The notes beneath the pieces were generated by a model. That model did not search any database and was not told the origin of the DNA. It saw nothing but the letters and a program-made list of their open reading frames with translations. A DNA stretch of 64,000 bases from an uncultured Flammeovirgaceae bacterium (GTDB lineage: Bacteria > Bacteroidota > Bacteroidia > Cytophagales > Cyclobacteriaceae), in NCBI GenBank assembly GCA_937883755.1, contig CAKZYA010000032.1, positions 78,824-142,823 of the forward strand, in the 5' to 3' direction. Below are positions 63,812 to 64,000 of this stretch, piece after piece; position 1 is the first letter of the stretch; the number at the start of each line of letters is the position of its first letter. The translations under genes and the position numbers were made by a program.

Positions 63812-64000
63812 TTATTTTGGGTTTTTGTGGTCTGAGAAAAGGCGATAGTTGTTGGATGCAATACTAGTTGTTCGTAGTGTCTTAGAAAAAGCCAGTCAGG
63901 TGTATTTCCTACGCATGTAAGGTTTTACGTAAAAGGTGGTTATTTGCTAAGAGCATGTTAAAAAATTCTGTTTGGTCATGCGTTTAAACGATTAAGAATG

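Larger units (their letters stand above)
63509..64000. other. 492-bp gene-poor end of the window
   Basis: Apart from a hairpin at 63604-63634 and a possible 22-codon minus-strand frame (63743-63811), I see no gene. No match to promoter consensus is clean. Confidence 0.4.

Overview
The window (64 kb, roughly 40-45 % G+C by eye) comes from a Bacteroidota chromosome, most likely a Cytophagales-type aerobe. Supporting signs are a SusC/SusD pair, many lipoproteins, a complete alternative complex III (act) operon, FtsX-type permeases with the short N-terminal prefix domain common in this group, and at least two promoters of the Bacteroidota type (TTG, 19-base spacer, TAnnTTTG). I see no rRNA, CRISPR, integrase or intact transposase. 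There is one tRNA (Cys, GCA) and one MITE-like element.

Layout. 1-5.6 kb: the 3' part of a DUF4384 gene, a secreted transglutaminase-like protein carrying beta-propeller-type repeats, two tandem paralogous small lipoproteins and a small outer-membrane-type protein. 5.7-10.5 kb: a large PKD/beta-helix lipoprotein, a TPR protein with one membrane anchor, and a three-domain fasciclin lipoprotein. 11.0-18.1 kb: a four-gene nutrient-uptake cassette (SusC, SusD, zinc metallohydrolase lipoprotein, DUF4302 lipoprotein). 18.2-21.3 kb: an OmpA-type protein and an M28 aminopeptidase. 21.4-23.5 kb: rpsA with a recognisable promoter, then tRNA-Cys.

23.6-41.4 kb is one long respiratory block: actABCDEF (quinol:cytochrome c oxidoreductase), cytochrome oxidase subunits II and I, heme A synthase, heme O synthase, two subunit III genes, subunit IV, a divergent SCO copper chaperone, a DUF420 region, a small CAMC-motif membrane protein and a DUF983 protein. 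Electrons should pass from menaquinol through ActB/ActA/ActE hemes to the CuA site of CoxB and then CoxA, with ctaA/ctaB making heme A and the SCO protein serving copper delivery. The DUF420 position is rearranged. The operon-strand DUF420 gene is a pseudogene (frameshifts, stop codons) split by an intact DUF420 paralogue in the opposite orientation.

41.5-54.5 kb: a large sortilin/BNR-repeat protein, a PadR regulator translationally coupled to two FtsX-type permeases, a MORN-repeat protein, a pair of unknown small genes, a sterol-desaturase-family hydroxylase and an unknown lipoprotein. 54.8-60.1 kb: a five-gene signalling cluster (receiver, NtrC-type activator, kinase, receiver, receiver-PAS-kinase). 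60.1-64 kb: a 175-bp MITE-like element, small stress/envelope-type proteins (DUF4235, YtxH, a coiled-coil lipoprotein), a GNAT acetyltransferase, a CIA30 protein, and a gene-poor end holding a leftward-facing terminator and a possible 22-codon Cys-rich peptide gene.

The strongest candidates for a second look are the nested DUF420 pseudogene, the MITE-like element, the transglutaminase-propeller protein, the repeat sequence incorporated in the SusD leader, and the possible Cys-rich micro-peptide.
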